From: CAYJLC01 sp044426345
GTDB lineage: Bacteria; Bacillota; Clostridia; Oscillospirales; Butyricicoccaceae
Length of the DNA: 64,000 nt
Assembly (NCBI GenBank): GCA_044426345.1
Contig: JAWXUP010000007.1
Span: 1-64,000 of the forward strand
Direction of reading: 5' to 3'
The translations under genes and the position numbers were made by a program. Below the pieces are notes generated by a model. That model had not been told where the DNA came from, did no database searches, and saw only the letters and a list, made by a program, of their open reading frames with translations. This document shows positions 27,003 to 36,549 of the stretch, piece after piece (position 1 is the first letter of the stretch; each line of letters opens with the position of its first letter).

Positions 27003-30000
27003 ATGCAACACACTTTGGGTATCGATATAGGTTCTACAACTGTAAAAATTGCGATTTTAGACAGCGATAAAAACCTGATTTTTTCGGACTATAAGCATCA
27101 TTTTGCGAATATTAAGGACACTTTACACGGTATTTTGGCAACTTCGTATGAAATTTTAGGAAATATTGATGTAAAACCTGTTATAACTGGCTCTGGTGGC
27201 TTAACGCTATCAAAGCACCTTGGCGTGCCTTTTATTCAAGAAGTAATTGCTGTTTCTTCTGCTGTTAAAGAATTATCCCCAAAAACCGATGTAGTTATCG
27301 AACTCGGTGGCGAAGATGCGAAAATCATTTATTTTGAAGGAAAAAATGTTGAACAACGTATGAATGGCATCTGCGCAGGTGGTACAGGCTCTTTTATCGA
27401 CCAAATGGCGACTCTTTTGCAAACAAATGCCACTGGTCTTAATGAATATGCAAAAAATTACGATTCACTATATACAATCGCCGCTCGTTGCGGTGTTTTC
27501 GCAAAAACCGATATTCAACCACTGATTAATGATGGTGCGAGCAAGGAAAATCTCTCTGCATCAATATTTCAAGCCGTTGTAAATCAAACCATAAGTGGAC
27601 TTGCTTGTGGTAAACCAATTCGTGGACACGTAGCTTTTTTGGGTGGTCCGTTGCACTTTTTATCTGAATTAAAATCTGCATTTATTCGTACTCTAAAACT
27701 AGATGATGAGCACGTTATAAGTCTTGAAAATACACATCTTTTCGCAGCGATTGGGTCGGCTTTAAACGCTACAGAGGTGTCATATTCTCTTCAAGAAATG
27801 GTTGAAAAATTATCTGTTGACATTAAAATGGAGTTCGAAGTTGAACGTATGGAACCTCTATTTGTTGATGAAAACGATTACGATAAGTTTAAAAATAGGC
27901 ATAGTAAACATAGCGTAGAAAAAAGTGATTTATCTTCTTATGTAGGAAATTGCTTTTTAGGAATTGATGCAGGTTCTACAACTACTAAAATCGCGTTAGT
28001 TTCGGAAGAAGGGAAATTGTTACACTCTTTTTACAGCAGTAATAATGGTAATCCTCTTTCGACTGCAATTTCTGCGATTATCGACATACATAAAATATTG
28101 CCAAAAACTGCGAAAATTGTTCGTTCATGCTCTACAGGTTATGGTGAGGCATTGATGAAATCTGCATTTATGCTAGATGATGGCGAGGTTGAAACCGTAT
28201 CTCACTACTTTGCGGCATCATTTTTCAATCCCAAAGTAGATTGTATCGTTGACATCGGTGGTCAAGATATGAAATGCATAAAAATTAAAAATGGCACGGT
28301 AGACAACGTTATGTTAAACGAGGCTTGCTCGTCTGGTTGTGGCTCATTTATCGAAACTTTTGCAACATCTTTGCAATATAACATACAAGATTTTGCGAAA
28401 ACTGCTCTTTTTGCTCCTAATCCGATTGATTTAGGAACACGCTGTACAGTTTTTATGAACTCGAAAGTTAAACAAGCGCAAAAAGAAGGTGCTACTGTTT
28501 CTGATATTTCGGCTGGTCTTGCGTATTCTGTTATAAAAAATGCGATTTATAAGGTAATTAAGGTGTCTAGTGCGTCTGAACTAGGCGAAAATATCGTGGT
28601 TCAAGGTGGTACTTTCTATAATGACGCAGTTTTGCGTAGTTTTGAAAAAATTACAAATTGCGAGGCTATCCGTCCAGATATTGCTGGTATTATGGGTGCT
28701 TTTGGTGCGGCTTTGATTGCAAGAGAGCGTTTTAGCGAAGGTTTTGAAACCACTATGCTAACTTTTGAGCAAATTTCGGAACTTTCTTATACTACAAGTA
28801 TGGCAAAATGCAAAAATTGTACCAATAATTGCAGATTAACTATAAATAAATTTTCAGATAACCGTAGATATATTTCAGGTAATCGCTGTGAGCGTGGCAT
28901 TGGTGAGCAAAAAAATCCAAATCCACCACCAAATCTTTTTGATTATAAATTAGAGCGACTTTTCTCGTATAAACCTTTGAAAAATGCTCCAAAAGGTACA
29001 GTGGGTATCCCAAGAGTGCTAAATATGTACGAAAATTATCCGTTTTGGTTTACTTTATTCACCGATTTAGGTTACGAAGTGGTGCTTTCACCATCATCAA
29101 CACGTGAGATTTACGAGCTAGGTTTAGAATCAATTCCGAGTGAATCAGAATGCTATCCAGCAAAATTAGTTCACGGTCATATTGAGTGGCTTATCGCTCA
29201 AAAAGTCGATTTTATCTTCTATCCAGCGATTTTTTATGAAAGAAATGAAGTTTCTGGCTCAAATAACCACTATAATTGTCCTATTGTTACATCTTATTAC
29301 GAAAATATCAAAAATAATATAGATGTAATTCAAAATGGTACGGTTAAAATGGTAAGTCCGTTTATGTCTTTTAATGATAAGCAAAATATTATAAGTCAGT
29401 TAGCGAAAGAATTTAATGAAATTCCTCAAAATAACATTGCTCAAGCAGTAGAAAAGGCTTGGATTGAGCTTGAAAACGTGCGTATTGATGTGCAAAAAAA
29501 AGGCGAGGAAGTGCTTGAATATTTAGACAAAACTGGCAAGCAAGGTATAATTTTAGCTGGTCGTCCATATCATTTAGACCCAGAAATTAATCACGGTATT
29601 CCAGAGCTTATTACAAGTTATGATATCGCCGTGCTAACCGAAGACAGCGTATCGCACCTTGGAAATCCAGAACGTCCGTTAATTGTATCCGACCAATGGA
29701 TGTACCATTCTAGGCTTTATGCGGCAGCTAGCCACGTTAAAACACGTCAAAATTTGAATTTAATTCAGCTAAATTCATTTGGTTGTGGACTTGATGCAGT
29801 TACTACCGACCAAGTTGCTGACATATTGAAAAATAAAATATATACATGCTTAAAAATAGATGAAATCAGTAATTTAGGAGCAGCGAGAATTCGTGTGCGT
29901 TCGCTAATTTCAGCGTTAAATGTTCGCAAAAAGAACGTACAAAGACTTGAAATTCCATCTTCTGCTATAGAAAAAGTATCGTTCACAAAAGAAATGCGTG

Positions 30001-31214
30001 ATAAATACACAATTTTGTGTCCTCAAATGTCACCAATTCATTTTGAAATTTTAGAACCTGTTTTGCAGTCTTGTGGCTATAATTTAGTTGTGCTTGACAA
30101 TGATAATTCACACGCTGTAGATGTTGGTTTGAAATACGTAAATAACGATGCGTGCTATCCATCGCTTTTGGTAGTTGGACAGCTTATCGAGGCACTTCAA
30201 ACTGGAAAATATGACCTAGACCGAGTTGCAGTTATAATGTCACAAACTGGTGGTGGATGTCGTGCTACGAACTATATTGGATTTATCCGACGTGCGCTTG
30301 AAAAAGCTGAAATGTCGCAAGTTCCTGTAATTTCACTGAATTTATCTGGACTTGAAAGCAATCCAGGCTTTACAATCAGCACCAAAATGGTAATGCGAGG
30401 ACTTTATGGCGTAATTTTTGGCGATATTTTCATGAAATGTGTTTATCGTATGCGACCTTACGAAATCGAAAAAGGTTCGACAGATGCAATGCATAAAAAA
30501 TGGGTTAAAAGATGTCAAGATTTTCTACTTAAAGATAAAATTACAATATTCCAATTCAATAAAATGTGCAAACAAATAGTCGCAGACTTTGACAATTTAC
30601 CAATTGATGAGCAATTAATTAAACCAAAAGTTGGTATTGTTGGTGAAATTTTGGTAAAATTCTCACCTGCAGCTAATAATAACCTTGTTAAACTCCTTGA
30701 ATCGGAAGGTGCGGAGGCTGTTATGCCGGATTTGGTGGATTTTGTACTTTATTGTTTCTACAATCAAATTTACAAAGCGAAAAATTTAGGTACAGCAAAA
30801 GTTACTGCGCTGAAGGCTGATTTAGGAATTCGAGCAATTGAAATTTTCCGTGGAGCAGCTGGAAAAGCGTTATCCCAAAGCCGTCATTTCAACGCACCAG
30901 CGAAAATTAATCAGCTTGCAGATTTGGCCAAAAGTATTGTTTCAATCGGAAATCAAACAGGTGAGGGTTGGTTTTTAACTGGAGAAATGTTAGAACTTAT
31001 TCACTCTGGAACTGAAAATATAGTGTGTGCGCAACCTTTTGGTTGTCTACCAAATCACGTTGTGGGCAAAGGTGTCATTAAGGAAATTCGCAAACGATAT
31101 CCGTTTTCAAATATCGTTGCAATTGATTATGACCCAGGCGCAAGCGAGGTAAATCAACTTAATCGTATCAAGCTTATGCTATCAACTGCACACAAAAATT
31201 TACAAGAAGAATAA
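27003..31214 (+). CDS. Acyl-CoA dehydratase activase, double ASKHA type
   Basis: 1403 residues, a large BcrAD/BadFG-type protein. First ASKHA ATPase domain (about 1-255): LGIDIGSTTVKIA, GICAGGTGSFIDQMA and AARCGVFAKTD, the two Cys being the 4Fe-4S ligands shared across a dimer in HgdC. Second domain (about 318-580): LGIDAGSTTTKIA, ACSSGCGSFIETFA and GTRCTVFMNS. Then a Cys-rich linker (CKNCTNNCRL), and DUF2229-type regions (about 660-1400). Such proteins activate 2-hydroxyacyl-CoA dehydratases by ATP-driven electron transfer, or reduce other low-potential partners. No dehydratase lies nearby. AGAAGG precedes the ATG. Confidence 0.88.
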   Translation: MQHTLGIDIGSTTVKIAILDSDKNLIFSDYKHHFANIKDTLHGILATSYEILGNIDVKPVITGSGGLTLSKHLGVPFIQEVIAVSSAVKELSPKTDVVIELGGEDAKIIYFEGKNVEQRMNGICAGGTGSFIDQMATLLQTNATGLNEYAKNYDSLYTIAARCGVFAKTDIQPLINDGASKENLSASIFQAVVNQTISGLACGKPIRGHVAFLGGPLHFLSELKSAFIRTLKLDDEHVISLENTHLFAAIGSALNATEVSYSLQEMVEKLSVDIKMEFEVERMEPLFVDENDYDKFKNRHSKHSVEKSDLSSYVGNCFLGIDAGSTTTKIALVSEEGKLLHSFYSSNNGNPLSTAISAIIDIHKILPKTAKIVRSCSTGYGEALMKSAFMLDDGEVETVSHYFAASFFNPKVDCIVDIGGQDMKCIKIKNGTVDNVMLNEACSSGCGSFIETFATSLQYNIQDFAKTALFAPNPIDLGTRCTVFMNSKVKQAQKEGATVSDISAGLAYSVIKNAIYKVIKVSSASELGENIVVQGGTFYNDAVLRSFEKITNCEAIRPDIAGIMGAFGAALIARERFSEGFETTMLTFEQISELSYTTSMAKCKNCTNNCRLTINKFSDNRRYISGNRCERGIGEQKNPNPPPNLFDYKLERLFSYKPLKNAPKGTVGIPRVLNMYENYPFWFTLFTDLGYEVVLSPSSTREIYELGLESIPSESECYPAKLVHGHIEWLIAQKVDFIFYPAIFYERNEVSGSNNHYNCPIVTSYYENIKNNIDVIQNGTVKMVSPFMSFNDKQNIISQLAKEFNEIPQNNIAQAVEKAWIELENVRIDVQKKGEEVLEYLDKTGKQGIILAGRPYHLDPEINHGIPELITSYDIAVLTEDSVSHLGNPERPLIVSDQWMYHSRLYAAASHVKTRQNLNLIQLNSFGCGLDAVTTDQVADILKNKIYTCLKIDEISNLGAARIRVRSLISALNVRKKNVQRLEIPSSAIEKVSFTKEMRDKYTILCPQMSPIHFEILEPVLQSCGYNLVVLDNDNSHAVDVGLKYVNNDACYPSLLVVGQLIEALQTGKYDLDRVAVIMSQTGGGCRATNYIGFIRRALEKAEMSQVPVISLNLSGLESNPGFTISTKMVMRGLYGVIFGDIFMKCVYRMRPYEIEKGSTDAMHKKWVKRCQDFLLKDKITIFQFNKMCKQIVADFDNLPIDEQLIKPKVGIVGEILVKFSPAANNNLVKLLESEGAEAVMPDLVDFVLYCFYNQIYKAKNLGTAKVTALKADLGIRAIEIFRGAAGKALSQSRHFNAPAKINQLADLAKSIVSIGNQTGEGWFLTGEMLELIHSGTENIVCAQPFGCLPNHVVGKGVIKEIRKRYPFSNIVAIDYDPGASEVNQLNRIKLMLSTAHKNLQEE

Positions 31215-31216
31215 AG

Positions 31217-31252
31217 AAAAAGCCTTAAACTAACTTGAGTTTAGGGCTTTTG
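31217..31252 (+). terminator. Terminator of the activase gene
   Basis: AAAAGCCTTAAACT and AGTTTAGGGCTTTT pair with one mismatch, followed by TGTTG. It forms the left flank of element A2. Confidence 0.8.
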
Positions 31253-31585
31253 TTGTCAAAAAATTCATTTTTAAAATAGACTTTTTATCAAAATGCATAA
31301 TTTTTAATTTTTAGCTTTTACCACTTACCACTTGTGCTATCTTTTTTCTCGCAGTCGCTCGCCGCGTGGCTGATACTTTGGGACGTCCCAAAGTATCCAA
31401 AAGACGAAATCTTTTTATAAAAGATTTATCAAAACTAATCTAATTTTACCACTGCGTAAATAATTTTTCTCTGAAAAATTTTTACTTTGCTAGCGTGTGC
31501 ATTGAAAATTTATTTTAAGGTTAAGGTAAGTTTTTCTTTTGTGCTATATTTTTTCGCTTGCCTCTTTTTTAGATAGTCTGAAACC
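31253..31585 (+). repeat. Element A, copy A2
   Basis: Left end TTGTCAAAAAATTCATTTTT, right end CTTTTTTAGATAGTC. The perfect 26-bp palindrome is at 31372-31397, preceded by GCAGTCGCTCGCCGCGTGGC. It holds the AATTTTTCTCTGAAAAATT hairpin and the TTTAAGGTTAAGG block. It is bracketed by two unrelated terminators (31217 and 31587). Confidence 0.8.
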
Positions 31586-31586
31586 T

Positions 31587-31616
31587 CCAAATTTTTTATT
31601 GTTTGGAGGTTTTTTG
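31587..31616. terminator. Terminator-type hairpin right of A2
   Basis: AACCTCCAAA-TTTTTTATTG-TTTGGAGGTT followed by TTTTGTG. It nearly repeats the hairpin at 172-210 and continues into the same connector (GTGCAAAAATATTTTATAG). Confidence 0.65.
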
Positions 31617-31668
31617 TGCAAAAATATTTTATAGTATGGTAACGGTGGGAGCAAGCTCCCCTCTACAA
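31617..31668. repeat. Connector plus R3 core
   Basis: Connector GTGCAAAAATATTTTATAG, then GGTAACGGTGGGAGCAAGC, TCCCCTCTAC. The same connector appears at 125-178 (inverted) with a different core. Confidence 0.6.
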
Positions 31669-31684
31669 AGTTGGTACTAATAAA

Positions 31685-32791
31685 TTATAAAATTTCCCAA
31701 ATATTTGAGCGAGTAAATTTATGTCCATCAACTTCAACTTCAATTGTTGGACACATTATTGGTTTTGAAACAGGGATTATTCCATTAGAAGTTGCAATTA
31801 TTGTATCTTCACTTTTCGTACCTGTAACCGATGGATTCCAGCAAAATGCTTGGTTTTCTTGGATTAATCCAGGTGTTGAAAAGTCAACTCTATATTCGCG
31901 AGCTGCATATCCGATTGGTCCACCTTGGTGATGTTTTAAAAATTCATCGCCATATCCACGCTCTTCATAAGCTTTTTTACCAGCCTCAAGAGCCGATACA
32001 TATGTGTTACCAGGTATTGAATTTAGCATAAAAGTACAGTCGATTTCAGTATTTTTGATATATTGTTCTTGTAATTCATCTGTAACTGGTACGAAATTTG
32101 CAAATCTAGAACAACAAATTACAAGCCCTTTGTAATTAAAATTACCACCAAGCTGAACACGTTCTTTTATTGCGTTAAAAGTTCCAATTGGGTGACGATA
32201 ATTGTAAATTCTGTGGTCAGCTGCACACATTGTTGAAATTACGTCCATACCTTGCGCACGAGTTTTTGATGCAACACGTCCGATAAGTTCACGTTCAGTT
32301 TGTCCAGGGTAAGATTCAGCAAGTGTTTGTTCAATGATACGAGCTGCAAGTAATCCACCAACTTTATAACGTTCAATTTCACCATCAGTTAGTGAAAAAC
32401 GCATAAATTTCATAGCTCCAGCGATATTTATGCCTCTATCTGTACCAAAATCATAGCCAACAACACCATTTTTCATAATTTTGTCAATAGTTTGGTTTTC
32501 AAATTGATTTTCATACCAAGTTGCATAATGAATTTCAAATCCAAGTTCCTCTAGATTTTCTTCGTCACGAACACGAGGTGCTTCAATATTATTTGTGATG
32601 GCATAAGTTGAATCGTGAGTAACAAGAAGTCCACAAAGACCTAATTCGCCTTGACCAATATAGTTAGTACCACCACAAGTAAGCCACGCAAAGCTGTCTT
32701 GACGTTTCAAATATACGCCATCAAGTTTTTTTTCTTGCATCATTTCGCGAACACGCGCTAATTTTTCTATAAGTTCTGCTGGTTTAGACAT
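31685..32791 (-). CDS. M24-fold (creatinase/aminopeptidase P-like) protein, degenerate metal site
   Basis: 368 residues: an N-terminal creatinase-type domain (about 1-130) and a pita-bread domain. Compared by eye with aminopeptidase P, the two metal Asp positions read Gly and Cys (VQLGGNFNYKG...ICCSRF), the HxxGH metal His is Gly (HHQGGPIG), the first metal Glu is Asn (CWNPS), and only the last Glu (TKSEDT) remains. The substrate-binding His region reads RIYNYRHP. So it is unlikely to be a metallopeptidase; a creatinase-like hydrolase or a binding protein is possible. AAGGAGA precedes ATG. It is 25 bp after a Gfo/Idh/MocA gene, probably the same operon. Confidence 0.78.
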   Translation of the reverse strand: MSKPAELIEKLARVREMMQEKKLDGVYLKRQDSFAWLTCGGTNYIGQGELGLCGLLVTHDSTYAITNNIEAPRVRDEENLEELGFEIHYATWYENQFENQTIDKIMKNGVVGYDFGTDRGINIAGAMKFMRFSLTDGEIERYKVGGLLAARIIEQTLAESYPGQTERELIGRVASKTRAQGMDVISTMCAADHRIYNYRHPIGTFNAIKERVQLGGNFNYKGLVICCSRFANFVPVTDELQEQYIKNTEIDCTFMLNSIPGNTYVSALEAGKKAYEERGYGDEFLKHHQGGPIGYAAREYRVDFSTPGLIQENQAFCWNPSVTGTKSEDTIIATSNGIIPVSKPIMCPTIEVEVDGHKFTRSNIWEIL

Positions 32792-32815
32792 AAAATAGTC
32801 TCCTTTATTTTAAAA

Positions 32816-33853
32816 TTAGTGTTTTTGAAGATAAACTTCACGATTTTCTGCAGATGAAGTATAAATCGCTTTGATAAGTTCCAAGCTATTTGTTGCAGAT
32901 TCACCAGAAACTTCTGGTTGTGTACCCGTTAAAAGTGCTTTGATAATATTTTTAAACTGTCTAGCGTGAGCATCATTTTTTTGACTAGAACCTTTTGGAG
33001 CAGGAATGCTGTTTTCGTCAGTCAATAATTCTTGCATATAATCTGGAACACCATCTTGGAATGCACAATAAGTTATGTGATTATTTCTAATAATTACCGA
33101 ACCTTTTTCGCCGAAAATTGCAATTTCACTGTAAATACCAGGATAACAAGCAGTTGAGGCTTCGATTGTGCCAATTGCTCCGTTTGTAAATTCGATAGAT
33201 GCAACACCTAAATCTTCAGCTTCGATTTCGTGATGTAAAACACGTCTACATTTACCACTAACGCTTTTAACTGGTCCGAAAATGCTTAAAAATAGGTCGA
33301 TTTGGTGAATTGCTTGGTTGATTAACACACCACCACCATCAGTAGCCCATGTTCCACGCCAAGGTTCGCTGTAATATTCTGTATCTCTGTAGATAATAGA
33401 ACGTGATGCGCCCCAAGTTAATTTTCCGAAAAGACCATCTTTGATAGCACGACGAACAGCATAAGTTGCATCATCAAAACGACGTTGGAAGATAACACTG
33501 AACATTACTCCGTTTTCGTGACAAACTCTAGTCATTTCTCTAGCTTTTTCAACTTCTATGTCGATAGGTTTTTCGCAGATAACATGTTTTTTAGCTTTTG
33601 CTGCTGCAATAGTTTGAGTATAGTGCATACTAGATGGAGTACAAACTGTAACTACTTCAACATCTTTACGTGCAAGCATTTCATCGTAGTCTGTGTACCA
33701 ATCGCAACCGTATTTTTCGCCTAATGTTCTTGCAGATTTTTCTGTAGCACTACAAACTGCAACTAATTTTGCGTGGTCGATTTCATCAATAACTTCAGCT
33801 TGAAGTTTTCCTATAATACCACAACCAACTATGGCAAAACCAAATTCTTTCAT
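32816..33853 (-). CDS. Gfo/Idh/MocA-family oxidoreductase (copy 2)
   Basis: 345-residue NAD(P)-dependent sugar- or inositol-type dehydrogenase. Rossmann motif AIVGCGIIGKLQAEV at the start, CEKPIDIEVEKA (catalytic Lys of the EKP motif) near residue 95, and GGGVLINQAIHQIDL (His of the substrate site) near 180. Start at ATG 33853 after AGGAGG. It closely resembles the next gene along its whole length, including the C-terminal REVYLQKH, so the two are tandem duplicates. Substrate unknown. Confidence 0.88.
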   Translation of the reverse strand: MKEFGFAIVGCGIIGKLQAEVIDEIDHAKLVAVCSATEKSARTLGEKYGCDWYTDYDEMLARKDVEVVTVCTPSSMHYTQTIAAAKAKKHVICEKPIDIEVEKAREMTRVCHENGVMFSVIFQRRFDDATYAVRRAIKDGLFGKLTWGASRSIIYRDTEYYSEPWRGTWATDGGGVLINQAIHQIDLFLSIFGPVKSVSGKCRRVLHHEIEAEDLGVASIEFTNGAIGTIEASTACYPGIYSEIAIFGEKGSVIIRNNHITYCAFQDGVPDYMQELLTDENSIPAPKGSSQKNDAHARQFKNIIKALLTGTQPEVSGESATNSLELIKAIYTSSAENREVYLQKH

Positions 33854-33876
33854 AATTCCTCCTAAAAACATTGACT

Positions 33877-33937
33877 AAAAAAGCACCTCGAATTTTGCAT
33901 TAAAATTTGTTTTAATACGAATTTAGAGGTGCATTTT
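33877..33937 (-). terminator. Intergenic terminator between paralogues
   Basis: Minus strand: GCACCTCTAAATTCG pairs with AATTCGAGGTGC around an inner ATTAAAA/TTTTAAT hairpin, followed by TTTTTT. It would partly separate expression of the two oxidoreductase genes. Confidence 0.75.
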
Positions 33938-33969
33938 ATTAAATATTGACCTTAAAACACGAAACTATA

Positions 33970-34995
33970 TTAGTGTTTTTGAATGAAAACTTCTCTTTTT
34001 TCGTCAGAAGAAGTATAAATAGCTTTGATAAGTTCTAAGCTCGCTGTAGAATCGTAACCAGAAACTGATGGAGTTTTGTTGTTTAAAATAGCCTCAATTG
34101 TATCAGAATATTGTTTTGCGTGAGCTTTTCCTAGAGGTTCTTTTCTAGCATCTGGTGTTGTGATTTTTTCTGCAAGATATTCAGGAACTTCGCCTTGAAG
34201 TTTGCAGTAAATTAAGTTATCATTTCTGATAATCGCAGAACCTTTTTCGCCAAAAATGCTAAGTTCTGTGTATAAACCAGGGTAACAAGCTGTAGAACCT
34301 TCGATAGTACCGATAGCACCGTTTGCGAATTCAACAGTTGCAACGCCTAAATCTTCAGTTTCGATTTGGTGGTGAACAGTTCTTCTACATTTACCACTTA
34401 CGCTTTTAACTGGTCCGAAGAAGTTTAAAAGTAAGTCGATATAGTGAATTGATTGGTTGATTAATGCGCCACCACCATCAGCAGCCCAAGTTCCTCTCCA
34501 ACCGTTGTCGAAATATTCATCTGTTCTGTGCCAAATTGTACGAGATGCGCCCCATAATAATTTACCAAAATGACCTTCGTTAGCAGCTTTTTTAAGAGCC
34601 ATAACAGGATCGTCAAATCTATGTTGTAAAATAACGCTGAAAGTTACGCCGTTTTCTTCACAAGCAGCAACCATTCTTTTAGCTTTTTCTAAATTAATAT
34701 CGATAGGTTTTTCGCAAATAACGTGTTTTTTAGCTTTTGCAGCAGCGATAGTTGCATCATAGTGTAAACCAGAAGGTGTGCAAATAGAAACAACGTCAAT
34801 AGCAGGATCTGCAAGCATTTCTTCAAGAGTGTGATAGCATTTACAACCCTCATAACCAGCAGCAAATTCCTCTGCCGCATCAACAGGTATGCTGTATACA
34901 GCAACAAGCTCTGCATTGTCTAGTTTGCTGATTACATCACTATGTATTTTACCAATTACACCGCAACCAATTATACCAAATCCAAGTTTTTTCAT
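33970..34995 (-). CDS. Gfo/Idh/MocA-family oxidoreductase (copy 1)
   Basis: 341 residues; IIGCGVIGKIHSDVI Rossmann start, CEKPIDINLEKA and GGGALINQSIHYIDLLLN, with the same layout as the following paralogue. ATG 34995 has an AGGAGG site and the promoter is at 35045-35072. With the M24-fold protein downstream this forms a probable three-gene set for a small polyol, sugar or amino-acid-like substrate; the family alone does not tell which. Confidence 0.88.
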   Translation of the reverse strand: MKKLGFGIIGCGVIGKIHSDVISKLDNAELVAVYSIPVDAAEEFAAGYEGCKCYHTLEEMLADPAIDVVSICTPSGLHYDATIAAAKAKKHVICEKPIDINLEKAKRMVAACEENGVTFSVILQHRFDDPVMALKKAANEGHFGKLLWGASRTIWHRTDEYFDNGWRGTWAADGGGALINQSIHYIDLLLNFFGPVKSVSGKCRRTVHHQIETEDLGVATVEFANGAIGTIEGSTACYPGLYTELSIFGEKGSAIIRNDNLIYCKLQGEVPEYLAEKITTPDARKEPLGKAHAKQYSDTIEAILNNKTPSVSGYDSTASLELIKAIYTSSDEKREVFIQKH

Positions 34996-35044
34996 AAAAT
35001 CCTCCTAAATAAATTACTTTTAGTAAATCTTTTCCTTTATGCTT

Positions 35045-35072
35045 AGTATATCATAAAAATAAGATTTTGCAA
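35045..35072 (-). promoter_or_regulatory. Promoter of the Gfo/Idh/MocA operon
   Basis: Minus strand TTGCAA (35072-35067), 16-nt spacer, TATACT (35050-35045), about 50 bp before the start. Confidence 0.6.
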
Positions 35073-35145
35073 AGAAATTTGAGTTAAAAAAGTGCAAAAT
35101 TTTAATGATTTTTTTTTATTTTTTATACCATTTATATATTTTATA

Positions 35146-35180
35146 CAAAAAAAGGCACTGTACTTTATGCACAGTGCCTT
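35146..35180 (-). terminator. Terminator of the M18 gene
   Basis: AAGGCACTGT and ACAGTGCCTT, 10-bp perfect stem, followed on the minus strand by TTTTTTT. Confidence 0.88.
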
Positions 35181-35184
35181 GATA

Positions 35185-36549
35185 TTACATTTTTTCAAAA
35201 AATACTTTATAACCTTTGTATGCCATGTATACATCAAGTTTTGAAACAACTTCGAATGGAGCATGCATACACAAAACAGGAACGCCAGCATCTACTGTTT
35301 CAATATTACGTTCAGCAATCATTCCAGCAACAGTACCACCGCCACCTTGGTCTACTCGGCCTAGCTGTCCAGTTTGCCAAGATACATTACCAGTATCAAG
35401 AAGTGTACGGATTTTTGACATCATTTCAGCAGAGGCCTCAGATGCACCAGATTTACCACGAGCACCTGTATATTTCACGATTGCAAGACCGTTTGAAATT
35501 TTTGCATCGTTATTTTTTTCAGAAACTTCTGCGAAGTTTGGATCATAGGCATTTGCAACGTCAGCCGACATACAGAATGAATTTTCAAAGCAAACTCTCA
35601 TACGACAACCAGTATCGATGCAAATATCTTCCATAAATGTTTCAAAATGTTGCGATTTCATACCAGTTAACCCGTCTGAACCGATTTCTTCTTTGTCAAC
35701 AAGTAAACAAATACTAGTTTTTTCTGGAATTTCGGTCATATCAAACATTGCTCGAGCTGTTGTATAAGTACAAACCCTATCGTCGTGTCCATACGCGCCA
35801 ATCATACTTCTGTCAAAACCGATATCACGAGCAGGGAAGGCTGGAACTAGTGATAAATCTGCTGATGTAAAATCTTCTTCTGTCATACCATACGCATTGT
35901 ATAAATATTCAAGCACGAAAAGTTTTACAGATTCTTTATCATCAGTTTCAGAAGGCGTCGCACCAACTAAAACATTAAGGCCTTCACCAGTTACGATTTC
36001 TGTAGCTTTTTTAGACATTTGAGTTTGTCCAAGGTGAGGAAGTAGGTCGGTGATAGTGAAAACTGGGTCTGTAGGGTCTTTACCAATGCAAATTTCAACT
36101 TTTTCACCGTCTTTTTTGTAAACTACGCCACGAAGTTCTAGTGGAATTGCAAGCCATTGATATTTTTTGATACCACCATAGTAGTGAGTTTTCATCATAG
36201 CCAGTCCAGTATCTTCGTAAAGAGGAACTGTTCTGATGTCAATACGAGGTGTGTCTATGTGTGCTGCAGTGATATTAGCACCATCATTTAGTGATTTGTG
36301 ACCAATAACAGCTAAAACTATGCCTTTTGCACGGTTTTTTGCGTAAATTTTATCACCAGCAGATAATTTTGCACCACGTTTATATTCGACAAAACCGTGT
36401 TCTTTTGCTAATTTTTCTATAAAAACAGCAGTTTCACGTTCGGTTTTACATTCGTCTAAAAAAGATTTGTATTGTTCACAAAAATCACGCATTTGGTCAT
36501 CATATTTATGCATAACAGCTACTTTTTCTTGTTTTCTAAGTAAATTCAT
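35185..36549 (-). CDS. M18-family aminopeptidase
   Basis: 454-residue cytoplasmic zinc aminopeptidase. Motifs: AAHIDTPRIDIR (first metal His/Asp), LLVDKEEIGSDG (catalytic Glu and metal Glu) and a late CMHAPFEVVSK (metal His). Typical length for the clostridial M18 group, which cleaves N-terminal residues from peptides. Its ATG overlaps the TGA of the TsaC-CoaE gene (ATGA), so the two are translationally coupled. Confidence 0.92.
   Translation of the reverse strand: MNLLRKQEKVAVMHKYDDQMRDFCEQYKSFLDECKTERETAVFIEKLAKEHGFVEYKRGAKLSAGDKIYAKNRAKGIVLAVIGHKSLNDGANITAAHIDTPRIDIRTVPLYEDTGLAMMKTHYYGGIKKYQWLAIPLELRGVVYKKDGEKVEICIGKDPTDPVFTITDLLPHLGQTQMSKKATEIVTGEGLNVLVGATPSETDDKESVKLFVLEYLYNAYGMTEEDFTSADLSLVPAFPARDIGFDRSMIGAYGHDDRVCTYTTARAMFDMTEIPEKTSICLLVDKEEIGSDGLTGMKSQHFETFMEDICIDTGCRMRVCFENSFCMSADVANAYDPNFAEVSEKNNDAKISNGLAIVKYTGARGKSGASEASAEMMSKIRTLLDTGNVSWQTGQLGRVDQGGGGTVAGMIAERNIETVDAGVPVLCMHAPFEVVSKLDVYMAYKGYKVFFEKM

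Noticed and set aside
35216..35636. Plus-strand frames opposite the M18 gene
   Set aside because: Antisense shadows with low-complexity His/Gln content and no start signals.
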